DNA of 64,000 nt from Montifringilla adamsi (GCA_017590115.1 JAGGNK010008559.1:6689888-6753887), one strand, 5' to 3'. Shown: positions 39,152-53,099, numbered from the stretch's first letter. A program made the numbers and translations. Notes: a model not told the origin generated them from the sequence alone.

Positions 39152-41068
39152 TGTAGTTTATCTCTACTAGACAGCCGAGAAAGAGGTGAATTAGTGTGCT
39201 CCAAAACCAGTTAGGTTTACCTACCTCGGCTACCTGCATTGCAGGAAGTCACTCCTGTCACTGCAGCGTCGTCACACTCTACAAATGACAGATTCATTGA
39301 GAGCACTGTTCGCAAATGTGCAACTTATGTCTTACATGAATCCATCTTTATTTGGCAAAATTGTTTCTGTGATCATTTCTGTCTCTCAGTTTTTTTTCTT
39401 TAGTGTATTAATGGCAAGCAGTCATGAAAAGAAAAACAAGCATAAGCAAAATGTTGAGTAAATAGTGCAACTTTTTGGGTTTCTTGTTTCCATAGCTCTA
39501 GACAACCAAATTTACTGTAAATTGCCCTATGTATTTGAATCACAATTAAGGTTTCTCCACTGAAAGCTGCTCCTTGCAGAATTCCTGGTTGGTGCAGATT
39601 AGAAATACCACTTAATGTCATTAATCAGTTCTCACTAACATCGAGCAGGCAGCTGGCACAGCCTATATCACTGGTAGACAAATTTGTAACTCCTTTGCTG
39701 AAAGCAGCAGCAAACCAGAACCTCCCAGGCAAAACAGGAGGGATGAAAAATACATCAGCAATACTCTTTACCACAGGGAAGCTCTAAGAAACCTACTGAG
39801 GAAAGTTTGTTGGTTCCCACTGTTTCTTTTGGCACATTTTATTGTGAGTGTACAGTTTGAGAGAACCTTTCCTCCCTCCAAACCTTTGATGGGGGTATGT
39901 CAGCGATTGGGTCTTGCCCAGAATGGAATCAGTGTGCAAGTTCTGCTCTGAGGTATTGTAACCACATTGTGCTCCCCTTATGTTCTTTCCATCAGCCTGC
40001 TGTAATGTGGCTGCTTGGCTTTCAGTTGGGATTATTACTTTTGAAAGCCTTGAAGGTGTTGGGTCTGGCTGGGTTTTAGACACGGGGTAACACAATACCT
40101 GCTCTTTCAAGAATCTGCTATCACTTCTGAAATTGGCAGGTGATGGTATTTATAACTGCGGGGGGCACTACAATCCCCCTAAAAACTGATTTTACTTATT
40201 CCCTTCTAACTTTTTAAAACTTACATCTTTTCTTTAATTTCCAAAGGTGTTCTCAGATTGACTACTGTTGGCTCTATATTATTACTCCTCTCTCCAGTAG
40301 TTTTTCATTATTTTTCTTACTGGATCTCTTGCACTGTTTTTCATGTTTCTGTCTGGAAAACCTGGCATTGTATTTTCCTTTTACTGTTTATAAATTTATA
40401 CAATTTTTGCTCTGTTGTGCACTATCACAAAGGCTGAGCAAATGTGGTATGCTGAAAATAATGTTTGCATTAGGTAATTAGGGAGTTTCCAATATTACCT
40501 CCTCTGTTGGGTTCCAGTATTATTTCAAACATGAATTATTTAACATATCCAGACATGAATCTATACGTAGGGCTTGAGAATTGTCCCTCTTTCCCTCTAT
40601 GCTGCCACAGTCAGAAAATGCCTCCCTGAAGAACCCAGCCCAGACAACTGCATTATTTTAAATGTTTATTGGTCTTTAGTGTGAGGCCAATACTGAAACA
40701 ATGACAAATGCCCTTCAAACTGTTTATGCATGCCTGTTGCACACAACAGAGCTGGCACTGCTGGCTTCGTTTTCAAAGTGGTCTAACTCCTGAGTTCCAA
40801 ATGGATGTTTTTGGTTGGTTCTGGGTGCAAGCTGGAGTAGGATTTGAAACAAATGGTTTCCCACAAAGAAATGAATTGAGAAAGGCAGAGTTTGTCAAGG
40901 AAGCCCCAACATCCGGGCAAATACACACTGGTTAGCTAGTTTTACTTGAAATGGGCAACACGTAGTTTTGGGGCTTTTTTCCCTTTGGCAGAAGGCCCAA
41001 TCACAATTTTTTTGTTGAGAAGTTTCTTATTACATGATAAAAATTTTCAAATTCAGCACAAAATTAAT
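39152..41068. other. No gene recognised
   Basis: Unique sequence between two CR1 fragments. A 105-codon minus-strand frame (39793-40110) overlaps a 60-codon plus frame, and neither has a recognised domain. Confidence 0.6.
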
Positions 41069-41209
41069 GAATCATAGAAATATTGCTCAGAAGGGACTTC
41101 TGGTCCCCATCTACTCCAACCTTCTGTCCTAAATAGGATTAAAACCAACATTAAACTTAGTCAGTGGTGGCTTTGTCCAGAAAAGCGTTGTAAACCTCAG
41201 AGGAAAGGG
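41069..41209 (-). mobile_element. CR1 LINE fragment, older and diverged
   Basis: It begins gaatcatagaaat, then agaagggacttctgg, catctactccaaccttctg, a block related to the CR1 gattaaaaccag region, and ggctttgtccagaaaag. The order matches the reverse complement of the CR1 3' end, but divergence is greater than in the 39-kb copy. It probably belongs to a different, older subfamily. The right boundary is uncertain. Confidence 0.75.
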
Positions 41210-44204
41210 TGTGTGTGAGCAGCCACAAGTGGGGACAGTAGGTATCACCCACAAAAATAACCAACAAAAAAACCCAAAACCACCCAACAACTTATAGAAC
41301 ACTATTAGAAAATCAGCCCATTGCTAAAACCTTGTTCTCTCCACCCCCTCAGCCTCTCAGCCTCTGGGAAATGCTTTTTCTACTGAAAACCACAGGTTTT
41401 TCTTCTGGTGTGCCACCATTTTGCCGCCAAGAAAAGAATGCAGCAGCAGCACAAAGTGGTTACTACTGTTTTATTAAATAGAGGTCTTCATAAATTCCAG
41501 CTGCTGACCATGTGTTCCATCTTTTTATGCCCAAACTCATACTCATTTTAAGAAATTCTGAGCACTCATGTGAGTAAATGCTCTTGCAAGGCCCCAGGCT
41601 TTATATCTGCATTGCACATAAACCCTCAACGTGTGGCTTTAGCCTGAAAGATCTGTTTAGATCTCTTGAACGTGCCCCTTCCACTTCATAATTGCTCTGT
41701 CCTTTTTTCCCTGGAGATGAATCTGACTTTAGAAACTGATCAGATGACCATTAGACTATTTTACTCGTGCATTATCTGGCATAGATTATCTGTGGAGACA
41801 AAATGAGGAGCTAGAGATTTCAGCCTGTAATCATAGCAATTGGAAGGGGAAGGGATTTTGCCCTGACATCTGTGGCAGTGCAGGATTGGAATTCAGAGGG
41901 AATGGTGGAGGGAGAGTAGGGCTTTGTTAAGAAAAGCCATCAAGCTTTTCACAGGGCTTGTGGAGTGATGGTTAAAACCCAGCAGGCATGGCATTAAACC
42001 TAATATCTAGCTAGTATTGCTTGTGAATGCTAACAACTGTTATCCCTCAGGAGTCACACAGGAATTTTTTTCCTAGTTAACTTCAGTGGAATTTGGAGGA
42101 GATATTTTGTGAGGGGATTTGATCCATTTATTAGTTTAACATTTCTAAATCCACCTAAAGTCACAAAATCCCGTATTTGGATATTGCCTCCCCAATGAGA
42201 ATAGGGAGAGAACTTTGGAAGTTGAGTTGTTTTGACTTCTGTATTAATATTACGCTGTAGACAGCTGTGATATCTTCAAGGCAACCTGGAGGAAGTGGCA
42301 ATGAATGACTGAGATATGAGAGCCTCAGTCCGAGGAGCTGCACTGCAATTCACCAGAGCATCAGCCACAATGAGAGAAACTGTTCATTTAACTCCTCCAC
42401 CTATTGCTTGGAAAGGAGAGCCTGCTTCAATCTTATCCTTACACTCCGTGAAGTCATGTGTGTCGGAGCACATCAAAGAAAGTAGGGAGACACTAAGATA
42501 GGGAATCATCTGCAGGCCTCCATGGCTGGAGCAAACACAGCCACAAACAGCTCCAAAATAAACTGCTGCTTTCAGTACCCCAAAGAATATAGAGAGAATA
42601 TGAATGTGTATAAGGAAGGGAAAAGACACATTGCAACACTTGTGTAATCCATTAAATTATTGCCTGCCAGCTTTCTAATTCAGTATCAAACAATCCATAT
42701 GATCAGAACATGATTAAACCAGACACTCGTACTAGCAGGGCTTCTAAAAAAGGGAGATAAAATTAGATTTCTCCTGGGAGTAGACAAAAAAAATTAGAAA
42801 GAAGGCTACATTCATATAAGTGACAACATGACAGAGAGAATTTGCTGTTTGTCTCATGAAAATTATTTAAAAGTAAGGGCAGTATCTTTCTTTAAAGTTG
42901 CAATACTGGCATTGAGAAAGTGTTGGCTAGTAAAATGCAGCAAATTTCTTCAAAAAGCTATTTAAAGATCTGTTCTTGTACTACTGATACCTTGTTTATG
43001 TCCCAAAGACCGAGGCATTATGGTTAAATTGACCTCAACAAAAGATATATTGAAATACTTCAGTCTGCATAATTTTCAACAGGATTTATTTAGGATAAAG
43101 TGGAGTGTTGGTTCTTACAAGGAAAATATATTTCAAGAAGAAAAAAAGAGGGAGAGACACCCCTCTGATTAATACTAGTAGAACTGAAGCTAGGCCAAAA
43201 TTCTGTCATTCTGTGATAGTAGCAGGGTTAGAGAGGATTGAAATACAATCTTTTCTGAGGAGAAAAACAAGACATTTATACAAAAGGCTGGTTTTGCTTT
43301 TCAGTCTTGGAGTGGGGTTTCAAGCAAGGGCATTGTAATTTCTTTGCAGCGTGACCCTGTTTGTTGCTGGACCCCCAAGGGACACTGACAGTGTTGTAGG
43401 CCCCAGGATATTTCTCATTTCTTGTGGAAAGGTGTATCCACCAACCCTTTTTTGACTCTCAGCTGCACTGGGACAAGGTCACAAGCACACAGGGAGTAGG
43501 AAAGCAGCACAAAAGCCTGAAGGGAGTGAGTTAGGGCATGTCCCAGCCACTCCATGGGGACCAGCTACACTGGCAACTCACCAGTCCTGCTCAATGTAGC
43601 CCAAAGTTCTGAGCAAACTTAGGTCTTAACACCTAAGTTATTGATATTTTAATGAATATTTGAAGGAATTATATATTCCTTCATTAATTAATTAATGTTT
43701 AAAGGAACAGGTAAGATCCCAGATACTCACCAGCCTAGATGAGGTCAGCTTTGGATAAGGGGTAACAAAGTGCAGCCATTTAAAGCAGCTCCTTCTGCTC
43801 CATCCTGAATTATTGCTCTATGCTGGAAAGGGAGGCGATTTTCTGGCTCTTCAGAGTGGCGAGGTCAGAAGTACACAGAGAAGAAATAATATCTAACTGC
43901 AGTGTAAACTTTTGGCATGTAAACCAGAACTGAAATAATTTAACGCGGATGCAACGCGAGGGCTTTTCTTCTTCTCATTATTTGCCAGAGAGATTTGCAA
44001 AATACATGACTCTTTGTCTGCCAAAACCATGTGCATCTGTGACAGAAATCACATTACCTTGTGTCTTTCTTTTCACGTGGACTCACAAGTATAACCTTCC
44101 TCACTGCTTTTTCTATAACAAAAAAAATTAACTTGGTCAGTATTTTTAAAAACCTGAGACAGCCCCATATCTGTTTTCATATTTTAAAAAAAATTGCAGA
44201 CAGA
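41210..44204. other. No gene recognised
   Basis: Unique DNA. A short perfect hairpin (tgaaggaat / attccttca, loop of 5) lies at 43,661-43,683, followed by a TTAATTAATTAAT run. The ccacccaac/aaaaaaccc words near 41,260 are minor A/C-rich sequence. No gene or RNA is recognised. Confidence 0.6.
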
Positions 44205-44212
44205 TTTTTTTT

Positions 44213-44251
44213 TTACAAATATATTTTCAAATTTATTACAAATATATTTTC
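44213..44251. repeat. 16-bp direct repeat with 23-bp period
   Basis: The word ttacaaatatattttc occurs at 44,213-44,228 and again, identical, at 44,236-44,251. This is a small tandem duplication in AT-rich DNA. Confidence 0.9.
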
Positions 44252-44691
44252 TTCCTTCTCACCAATTATGTGTGATTTCACTAATTAGCTCTTATTTTTA
44301 ACAGAAGTGCAAAGGAAACCTCAGTAACTTCTACACCTTTGCTGACTTTTAAGCATGGTTATTTCTGTCCTTTAACTTATAAGCTGAGGTAAATATTTTT
44401 GTCTAAAAAGAAGAGAATCTTAGACAATTTGTAAAATTTTAAGTGTCAATTTCCTATAGAAATCTAGGTCTGAAAAACATGCAACTCAACCAAATGGTTA
44501 TGTGGGTTTTTATAAAAACATCCAAATAAGGAAACAAAATTAATTTGAGGGGATTCTCTTTTCTATATCTTCTCCTTTCAAATATGGTTGGACAACAAAA
44601 TATTACTGTCCTACTTGGCTCATGTTAAACCAAATCAGAGTTCAGGCTTGTTATCTGTTTGCTTTTATTTCTCTTAAAAATGAAAGAGAAT

Positions 44692-44760
44692 ATTCTTTCT
44701 TTGGAGAATGAGATATCTTTTGGAGATATCTCATTCTTTGGAGAATGAGGTATCTTTTGC
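44692..44760. repeat. Combined direct and inverted repeat
   Basis: A 13-bp perfect stem (agaatgagatatc, 44,705-44,717; gatatctcattct, 44,725-44,737) with a 7-base loop is followed at once by a second, nearly identical copy of the left arm (gagaatgaggtatctttt, from about 44,741). The order is arm, inverted arm, arm. Confidence 0.95.
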
Positions 44761-47700
44761 ATTAATTTTTCAATCTTGAAGCATTGTAAGCATGAGCTCC
44801 ACTGGCACTTGTTTGTCAGACTGAGGTCCCCTTGTACATTTGTGCAAACTTGTTTGGCCTTGAGATGGGACTGAGGAGTGCTAATTCCTTCTGCTTTCCT
44901 GATGTGCCCTGAAGAAGAGCCTGATTCATGAGCAATTCCTTAGGTTTTCCAGGAGGGAAATCCCTCTAAAACAGATCATATCAGAAAACACAGCTAGAAC
45001 TGCTGTTAACCCCTAGCAAATTCCCTGAGACTTGGCTGACATCCTCACATTCCAAAAATCTTTAAGAAATTTGTTCTCCCTTCCCCTGCAGAGTAACAAC
45101 TTGTTTAGGAGAACCCTCATATGAACCAGAATAATAAAAACAATAGACAGATCTGTATTTATTGGAAAAACTGAAAAACACAGGAAAAGAGGTGCCAATA
45201 TAAAAGAAAGCTTAGAAAATATGAAAAAAAAAATTGAAAGAAATGTGCATCCTGTTAACCCTCCCTCATTCTAGAATAACATGATTTCCTGGTGTGGGAA
45301 TTTTGCTGAGAAAGAAAAGGTTGGTACAGCACAACTGGGCACTACATATGGATGTGAAGGCTCGGGACACAGGATTTTTTTAGCAGAACTTAGCACATGT
45401 AATTTCTAAATAGTGATCAATAAATAATATTAATAAATACATAGCTTGCATGTGTTTGTTGCTACCAAAGCAGCTTCTAAAATTTTGGGGTTGTCACATA
45501 TTCTGATTACTGAAGTAATCCCATTGTGTCCATAGATCTTTTTTGCAAGAAATTGACCCTCTGTACAGGGGTCATTTTCTATCAAAGCTGCACTTTTGTA
45601 TTGAACATCAATAATGGTAGAATTGACTTCAGAATTTCAGGAGACTTTGAAGCAAGGGTTCCTATCCTGCCTCAAAATGCAAATCTCACTCTAGTTACTG
45701 TGATTTGGTTTAAGGCTTTGAGAAGAACAGCTGGACATCCAAAAGATGCAACAAAATGTGGCTTGACAAGAAAGAGGGAAAGTGTATAAAAACACACATG
45801 TGTAATTTATACTGGGAGAGGAAATATTCCCGGAGTGCACATGAGACATCTGATTGCATCTTTCAAACTTATTGCACCATCTTAATTTCCAAGATTCTAG
45901 CTTGAAGAAACTGGGAGAGATATCATCATCTTTTTTATTTATTACTTCTTTAATTGGGAATCACTTCTCTATTCCTTTTTAAAAGTGATTTAGTGCTGAA
46001 ACGACAGCAGAGACTAGGAGCAGTTTTGAAGAGAGAAGTACTGACAATCAGTTGTTGTTGGCATTATTCTTCCTGCTGTACAGGAGTTTAACTAATGAAT
46101 CCAGTTCTCCTGCTTTTGGAATAACAAATTCAACATGAGAAAATTGCTGGGGGAACTTATGAGCCAGAGTTACAACATACAAGGCAAAAGACTAAGAGGA
46201 ATCTAAATGAAGATGGTAATCATTAAACTATCCCTTCTTTGAGGGTTTATGTTGGAAAGCCTTAACTGGCTCAGATACTTGAGCCAAGCCCCTTCAGTAC
46301 AAAACTCTCTGGTGGCTGTGAGGAAGCTGCTGTTTTACCCTGGAGTCCCGTGAGAGAAAGTAGAATGTGAAGGAAAGTGGGGTTTTTGTTTTTTGGGTTT
46401 TTTTTTTTTTTCAAATATTCCTGAAGTAAGTTTCATAACAGACCTGAAGAGGTAGCAAAGTTATTGTTCCCACTTGGCAGATTTGGAACCTAAACCACTA
46501 AGCAATGAGATCATTTCTGTGAGATCAGGCTGCAAGCAATAGCCCTTGCCATCTTACCGTGGAGCCCTAGCAAACAACTTCAACCCCACAATTATTCTTC
46601 AAGGCAAGATGATATCATCCCCCACTTTATAGCCGGAGAACCCATGCCCAAAAGACTTAGCAGCTTGTTGGAGATAGTACAAAAGTTCTTTGACAGTTTT
46701 GGAAACTGAAACCCAATCTGCCAAGCCTCAGTCTGATACCTTAAACACCTGCCCATCCTGGTTCCTGTCCCTTTGTCTGTTACTTGGGCCAATTTTGCCT
46801 GATTTGACTTTAAAATATTGACGTGCAGAACACAGTCTGCTCCTTGCATTCATTTTAAGGCAAGGAGCAGTAATGTGGCTGGTTGGACAGCAGCAGCAAA
46901 GGCTGTGACAGTCCAGGGCACAGCTGTGAATGAAGTAGCAGAATTTTGGAAGAGGCATGTCCTGTACCATGAGATTCCACCAGAGGTGCACACCAAAGGT
47001 GTGTGCTATATACTGCTTCTCTGATCAGACAGGTCTGATTGCTGCTGCAAAAGTGAAAAGGACATTTGATGTCAAAGAAAATCTCTTTAACACACCTTGT
47101 AGGCCTCATCCTACAAGCAAACAAACAACAAAATCCAACAAACAAACAAAAAGCCAGAAAGGGGTTCTTGGGTTTGGTTTGTGTCTGTTGCAGTGAAACC
47201 AACATGCTGGAGAAAACAATCTCTTTTTCTCCCTCTGCCCCAGCATCTGTCCTCACCCCAGCATCTCAAAGGTTTTCTGGGAACTTGCCTTCATAGCCCA
47301 GTCAACAAATGTAGAAAATCATAAAGATGTCTTAATTGAAAAAAAAAAAATTACTCACAGCCAGTCTGGGCCATCTCAATCCAAACAGCAAAGCAGTTCC
47401 TATTTAGGGAAGACAGATTAGTGGAGAAAAATTGCTATCAAACCATAAAATGACAAAGTAGGGACATCCCTGCTAAGAGATTTACTTTCCTAACACAATG
47501 CCCTGCATTGTTTGTTCTGGTCTTTATGCTCACAGACCAGTGTGAGAGAGGGTGTGCAAAGTTAGGATAAGGCACTTAAATTCCTTTACAATTCTGGTGC
47601 CAGTCAAGCCATCCTTTGTGTATTGCCAGGGAGCTCTCTGCATATTCCCTGAGCCACTGCAGCACCCAGGCTGACCCAGGAGCTGGAATTCTTTGGGCAC

Positions 47701-48940
47701 ACTACCTTCTTTCCTGGTCACATTCCTGGTACTGTAGCAGTGATGAAAAACATCTGCTGAGGTTGTTTCCCTAAGACCAGAAAAGACCCACTGAACCATG
47801 GCTGAGCTGGATGAATAAACCCTGTTTGTGCAATTGTTTTATAAACTTTCAAAAGCAGTGAAGGAATTTTTTTTTTTTGTTGTCTTGCTTTAAACCTGGC
47901 AAAACCAAAAGAAAAAAGAAGACCAAAAGGAACGAGAAGTGGGTACAAGTGGATGTAATCAGAAATCCCTCTGACTTTTTGGTGTGCACCTTCTTTTGCT
48001 TTCTGAGATCAGTGAATAGCTATTCTTCTGGAAATAAAAGAATACAGTCCCCGGAGGGATGATTTTGGAACTCACTTTATTCTTTTACGGTTTCACATCT
48101 GGAATTTGGTGGCCAACATTTCTTAACGATAAATGAAATGCAACTAATCTTATGAAATGCTGCAGAATTATCATTTTTATTTACTGAATAGTCTCAGTAA
48201 AACACTATGAGTAACAAAATAAAATCTGGGGAAAATTATGTAATTTGAATAGAGCCTATATTGCAATCTGTGGTAAATTCACATCAAGCCTTAATCTAAC
48301 TTGCAGATTCATTACCAGTTCATCATGCAAAAATACCCCCAAACTCTACAAAGACGTGCTGTCCTTTTACTGCACTTCACAAAATATGTGATGAAAAGCA
48401 CAGGGTAAAAATGTGTTTACGAAACTGCTCCACTTAATCCACATGAGCAACTAATACAAGTATCCATAAAAATGAAGGTCAGAAGAGAATTGTTTCCCAG
48501 AGTAATTTGTCTGGCATGAACTGACTCAGGACAACAGATGACTATTCAGTGTGCTGCTTCATGTAAAATTCAACTATTTCCCAAAACATAGGAGGGAAAA
48601 AAAATAAATAAAAACAATATGAGGAAGCAATTGATATTATCATTCCCCCATTGTTCTCTACCCTGCAAACCAAAATAACTCCAAGGACAGTATGAAATCC
48701 CCTGATAAAATATCAAGAAGACACAAGCCTCCAAGAAGCATATTGCTACAAAAAGATAAAAACTAGAAAACATCCAGACTACCACATAGTTTATTTTCCC
48801 AGAGACAATTCTGGCACTTAGGAGATTGTCTTTGGTGGCAAGCTTCGTACACTGGCCATGTCAAAAACACACAGGCAAGAAGGAATTCTACTAAGCCCAG
48901 CTGGGCTCTGAACTTACATCAGGATGAGATTTGCCCACAA
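44761..48940. other. No gene recognised
   Basis: Unique DNA with minor A/C-rich sequence at 47,115-47,155. A 133-codon minus-strand frame (46855-47256) and frames of 68-79 codons on the plus strand overlap heavily. The Cys/Phe-rich minus peptide reflects the antisense of A/C-rich sequence, and no domain is recognised. Confidence 0.55.
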
Positions 48941-50130
48941 ATATTTCTTCTTTGCCTGTGCCTCATCTTCCATAGGAAGGAAACCCAGGCATGCAGGAGG
49001 GAGGTGTGGAACTGGGGTTAGACCTCCAGCATCAGGCAAGAACTCAGGACATCAAGGGACAGGTACCCAGCACGTGCTACGAGTTTGGCACCAGCCTCTC
49101 AAAAACATTCACAGTTGGCAAAAACAGAGGATTAGACCATCTTGCTGTAGCACCTCCTTTGGCCCCCAGCGTACCCCTGGAAAAATGAACTTTTTGGTTT
49201 CTAAAGGGAAAATTAAACAGGTTCCAGGGCAGCTGGGGGAGAGCCAAACCTGAACCTTAGTCACGTGTGATGCCCTCAGAGCAGCGAAGGGCGCGGATGC
49301 GCTATAGCCAAAACCACAGAGCCTGCATCCTGCCAGGGCAAGCAGGATTTCTGACAAGATTTATCATTTCTCTTGCTATGATCTAGTCCTGGAGGCATTT
49401 CATTTTAATACAAAGTAAGCACTTGTGATGATTAAGGGAAACGTAGAGTTGGATCGCTTTGTTGTTCGGTGGCCAGTCATAACACAAAATCTGCTGCTCA
49501 GTGCAGAAATTCGGTGTTGCAGGCTATGTGTGGTTACCGTCTGCTCCAGCATCTGGGCTGATGCAGGGAGCTCTTCCACACACACCAAGAGAGCTGCTCT
49601 CTGCCTTCCTCAGCTCCTTTCTTCCTGCTGCCACCAGCGCTGCACGTTTCTCTCAGAGAAAGGATTTATGTGCTTGAAGGAAATGTAAGGGTTTATCCAG
49701 AAAGTTCACATGGGCCACTCCTGTCTGTCCAGATGCTGCAGTGGGATTTCACACCCGAGCTCTGTCCAATCTGACTGTAAAACTCCTTGCTCCTGCCCTT
49801 TCAAGGCTGGTATCCATACGTGAAGGGCTCTGTACTGTTTGTTTACCCTTCCTCCTAGAGCCGAGGCAAGCTGCAGGACCTACAGTGCAGACATCTGATT
49901 TAAATAAGCGTCCAGAAAAGAGGCTGGAAAACTGGCACAGCCACACACACAACAGCGAGCTCCTCCTAGGCAGGAGACAGGCAATGTCAGTGGGTTTCAG
50001 CCTGTGCTGCCTAATCAAAACCAGGGAACAGGGAATGAGAGCAAGCGCTGCTCTGCACACTGTCCTCTGCACACCCTCTGCTCCTTCCTGAGCTGGTTCC
50101 AATGGCATGCCCAAACCCACTTTAACCATT
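48941..50130. other. GC-richer patch, unidentified
   Basis: GC content is above the flanks and there is a small cluster of CpGs at about 49,285-49,305 (gcgaagggcgcggatgcgc). Frames of 142 codons (minus, 49749-50177) and 116 codons (plus, 49741-50091) lie over each other, which is typical of GC-rich chance frames where stops are rarer. I recognise no domain in either. The patch is far too CpG-poor for a promoter CpG island. Confidence 0.4.
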
Positions 50131-50379
50131 AACACTGCCCTAAGCAGTGACAGCGCAGTGACTTTTTCTGAGAACAAGGCACTTGGCAGACTTGTTTCAC
50201 AACCTCATAAGGACACGTAAATGGTTCCTCTGGCTGTTTCCATTTGTGATGCAGCTGGCAAGAAAAGCCCAGCACAGCACTTGAACGGGGAAGGGGAAGA
50301 TGAAAGGAAACATTTCCCCTTAGCAGTGTAATTAATACAAAATTGCATTCAGGCCTATCATTTCCCTTTTTATAGATGA

Positions 50380-50419
50380 AAATAAATAAATAAATAAATA
50401 AACGAACAAACAAATAAAT
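50380..50419 (+). repeat. (AAAT)n microsatellite, degenerate at right
   Basis: Five to six aaat units, then acgaacaaacaaataaatg, a decayed continuation of the tetranucleotide array. Confidence 0.95.
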
Positions 50420-52151
50420 GCTTGGGAGCATGTAGGTAGACAGAGGGGGGGAAAGAAAGATTTGAGAGGCACTTAAAAAGTAACTTTTAACACTTCTGAG
50501 AATTCAAGCTGAAAAAACAATAGGAGGGATTCCTACAGCTCACAGTTGACAAATGGATTTTTTAGACTGAATTAATGCTCTGCTTTTCTATTCACTGTGT
50601 CCGCAGCCTCCAGGAACAATACAAAAAGGACAGAACTCCAAATTCTGCTATGATAACCCCAACATGATTCTTCTGCTTTTCTCCTGCTTTCCCATCTGTA
50701 TTTTTTTAAATGCTTTTTCATTGTTATTGCTCTGATCTTCCTGCTCTTTGGATCCCACTCCACAGTTCTTCCTCTTATTTCCCTTCCTGGCATTTTCAAT
50801 GAAAACATGCTCGTTTCTCTGCTGCCACTTTGAAATCAGGAGAGCTGGACTGGGTTAGCCTGAAATACAGGTGCTCCTGTAAATACAGAACGAATTCTCC
50901 CTGAGACATTTCAGTCCTTAATTTATGCTCCAACCTCCTGCTATCTTCTCCTAACAGCTATTCCTGGGCATGACAAAAAACTCCTACAATACTTGGTAGT
51001 GGTGTAATGCAAAAAGGCAACCCATTCCTCGGCTGCCCTGTGGCCGGGTGAAGGTGTTAGGTGCTACCCATGTGTGATAAATGTGAAGTAGTTTGGATAG
51101 ATCAAATGTACACCATCTGATTTTCCTCTCTGTGGCCGGTGAAGTGATTTAAGCCTTATGTAACACCTTGTTTCATTGAAACAGGAGCTAACACTTTGAG
51201 ATGGTGATAGATGATAACCTTATACATGTAAATGTACACTTAAAAATAAAACCCCAAACTGTGTGTTTTTATATCATTTCCCCCATGGGAAGAGTTTTCT
51301 CTCAGTAAAAGCTTTTCTTATTGAAAAAAAAATTAAAAAAGGTATTTGGAAAGTGTTGGTAAGTACTCATTTTTACTTTAGAAATACCTGGCCAGTGTAG
51401 GTGTTGATGATGCCCAGGAGTTAAGATGTGTTAATATCACTGAACTTGCAAGATCCTGCAAGTTACTTTTGGGAGTAGGAGAGGAGCTCAGATTTAGGAA
51501 GCAGACAGCCCTGTGTGGGCAGCACTTTGCTGAGATTCATAATGGCATGGCAGCACCAAGGAGCTCCCCTTTTTCCTTCCTAAGTGTGTCCAAATAAACT
51601 GCAGGGCTTTGGTTCTCATCTGGCACTGTTAGGGATAGATTTATCCTTTCTTCTCATTCTTGGAAGCCAAGCTAACACAGACAGGCTGAAGAGATTTCCA
51701 GGTTCACTAATGACCTCACAGGAATTGAATAATGAAATCATATCTGCCTCTTTACTGAAGAGAGACAGCCCAAGCTTACACAGATCTAATTATTGTATTT
51801 CTTGAAGATAAATTGCAGCCTTGAAGGCGTCTTGCAATCTGTTATCAGGCAGAGCTCCATGGGCACCAACTTTCATTTTTCTCCAGTACAGTGATGTACT
51901 GCCAGTATTTAACAAGGGGCTCCCACTAAAATTTCCCTATTAATCTGTTCTGTACCCCTGTGTCCCTGAGGCACACATTCTTGCAGGGAAAGAAAATAGT
52001 AATGAAGAAAATCTATTCATTTATTTTTACATTACTGTTTAAACATTTTCTGAGAGTCACAGCCAAGGAGGAAAATAAAACCACTTGGCAAACAAACCTC
52101 TATTATATGTACTTTTGCAGGAAATGTTTATACTTCACTTCATTCCTGTTT
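50420..52151. other. No gene recognised
   Basis: Unique sequence with open frames up to 93 codons, none with motifs. Nothing assignable. Confidence 0.6.
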
Positions 52152-52200
52152 AAGGGGGGGAAAAAAAAAAAAGAAGGAAAACAGGAAAAAAAAAAAAAAA
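52152..52200 (+). repeat. Polypurine tract (G7, A12, A15 runs)
   Basis: It reads aaggggggg, then A12, gaaggaaaacagg and A15. It is pure purine apart from one C at about 52,182. This is simple low-complexity sequence. Confidence 0.92.
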
Positions 52201-53066
52201 GCTGGAGCACTTATAAAGTGGTGTTTGACCAGAGTTGGTAGCAGCAAAGATATGGAGTTACCTTTCTCTGAAAAATTCCAGAACTCAGGAAAAGCACCCT
52301 TTTAAAAAGTCTGAAAAGCAACAAAACTGGAGTTCTAAAGTGTGGCAAGAACAGCAATTGGCTGGGTGGAGGGAAAGAGGTTCTTCAGGCAACAAAGTGA
52401 TCACCACCTGACTGTCCTGAGCAATTCCATCCATTCCAGGGGAGTGGAGCAGCATGCAACTAAGAAACAATAAAAGACTGTACTAGACTGTATTTTTAAA
52501 TGGAAATAACTCTGCTCTTGATTTCATACAAGGGCTGGTCACTAGATAATATAGTTACTAGAGGATGAAAAGAAATAAACTGATTTAACAAGCACCTAAG
52601 GGGTGCCACAGCTCCAGTAGTGCTAGAAAACTGCCCCAAATATTCCTTTCAGTTTGGCTGCAAAACCTTAACAAGGCTCTCAAGGAACACCAGGGACTTG
52701 CTGCAATGATGTTCACTTTTCTCCTGTTTTTTGAACCAAATCTCACTGTGTTTTCAAATTGGCTAATCTTTTACTTGTATTTGCCTTAACAAGTGACTAG
52801 AGATATGTTTTTAGGTTTTAATAGATTGATTCCAAATGTGAAAGCATTGCTACTTTATTTCTATTGTTGATGTAGAAGTGTTAATGTCCTTATACAGATC
52901 ATACAGGAAAAAAGAAATTTTAATTATTTTGTGATTCATAAAAAAGGTTTTTTTCTTACTCCGAAGTTAAAAAATACTTATTTCACTTGAAAGTTCAGAG
53001 CTTGCATGAACTTTCTTGTTTTTGTTCACGTCTTACTTGACTTTTTCAAAGAACTGATGTGAAAAA
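52201..53066. other. No gene recognised
   Basis: Unique AT-rich sequence. Nothing assignable. Confidence 0.6.
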
Positions 53067-53097
53067 TATTGGGATGACGTGACTACTCATCCCAATA
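53067..53097. repeat. Inverted repeat, 11-bp arms, 9-base loop
   Basis: tattgggatga (53,067-53,077) pairs perfectly with tcatcccaata (53,087-53,097) around a loop containing cgtgac. It abuts the possible regulatory block that follows. Confidence 0.85.
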
Positions 53098-53099
53098 AT

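Noticed and set aside
43200..43225. attctgtcattctgtgat, similar to the CR1 terminal octamer repeat
   Set aside because: The sequence upstream does not match the CR1 3' region, so two octamer-like words alone are not enough.
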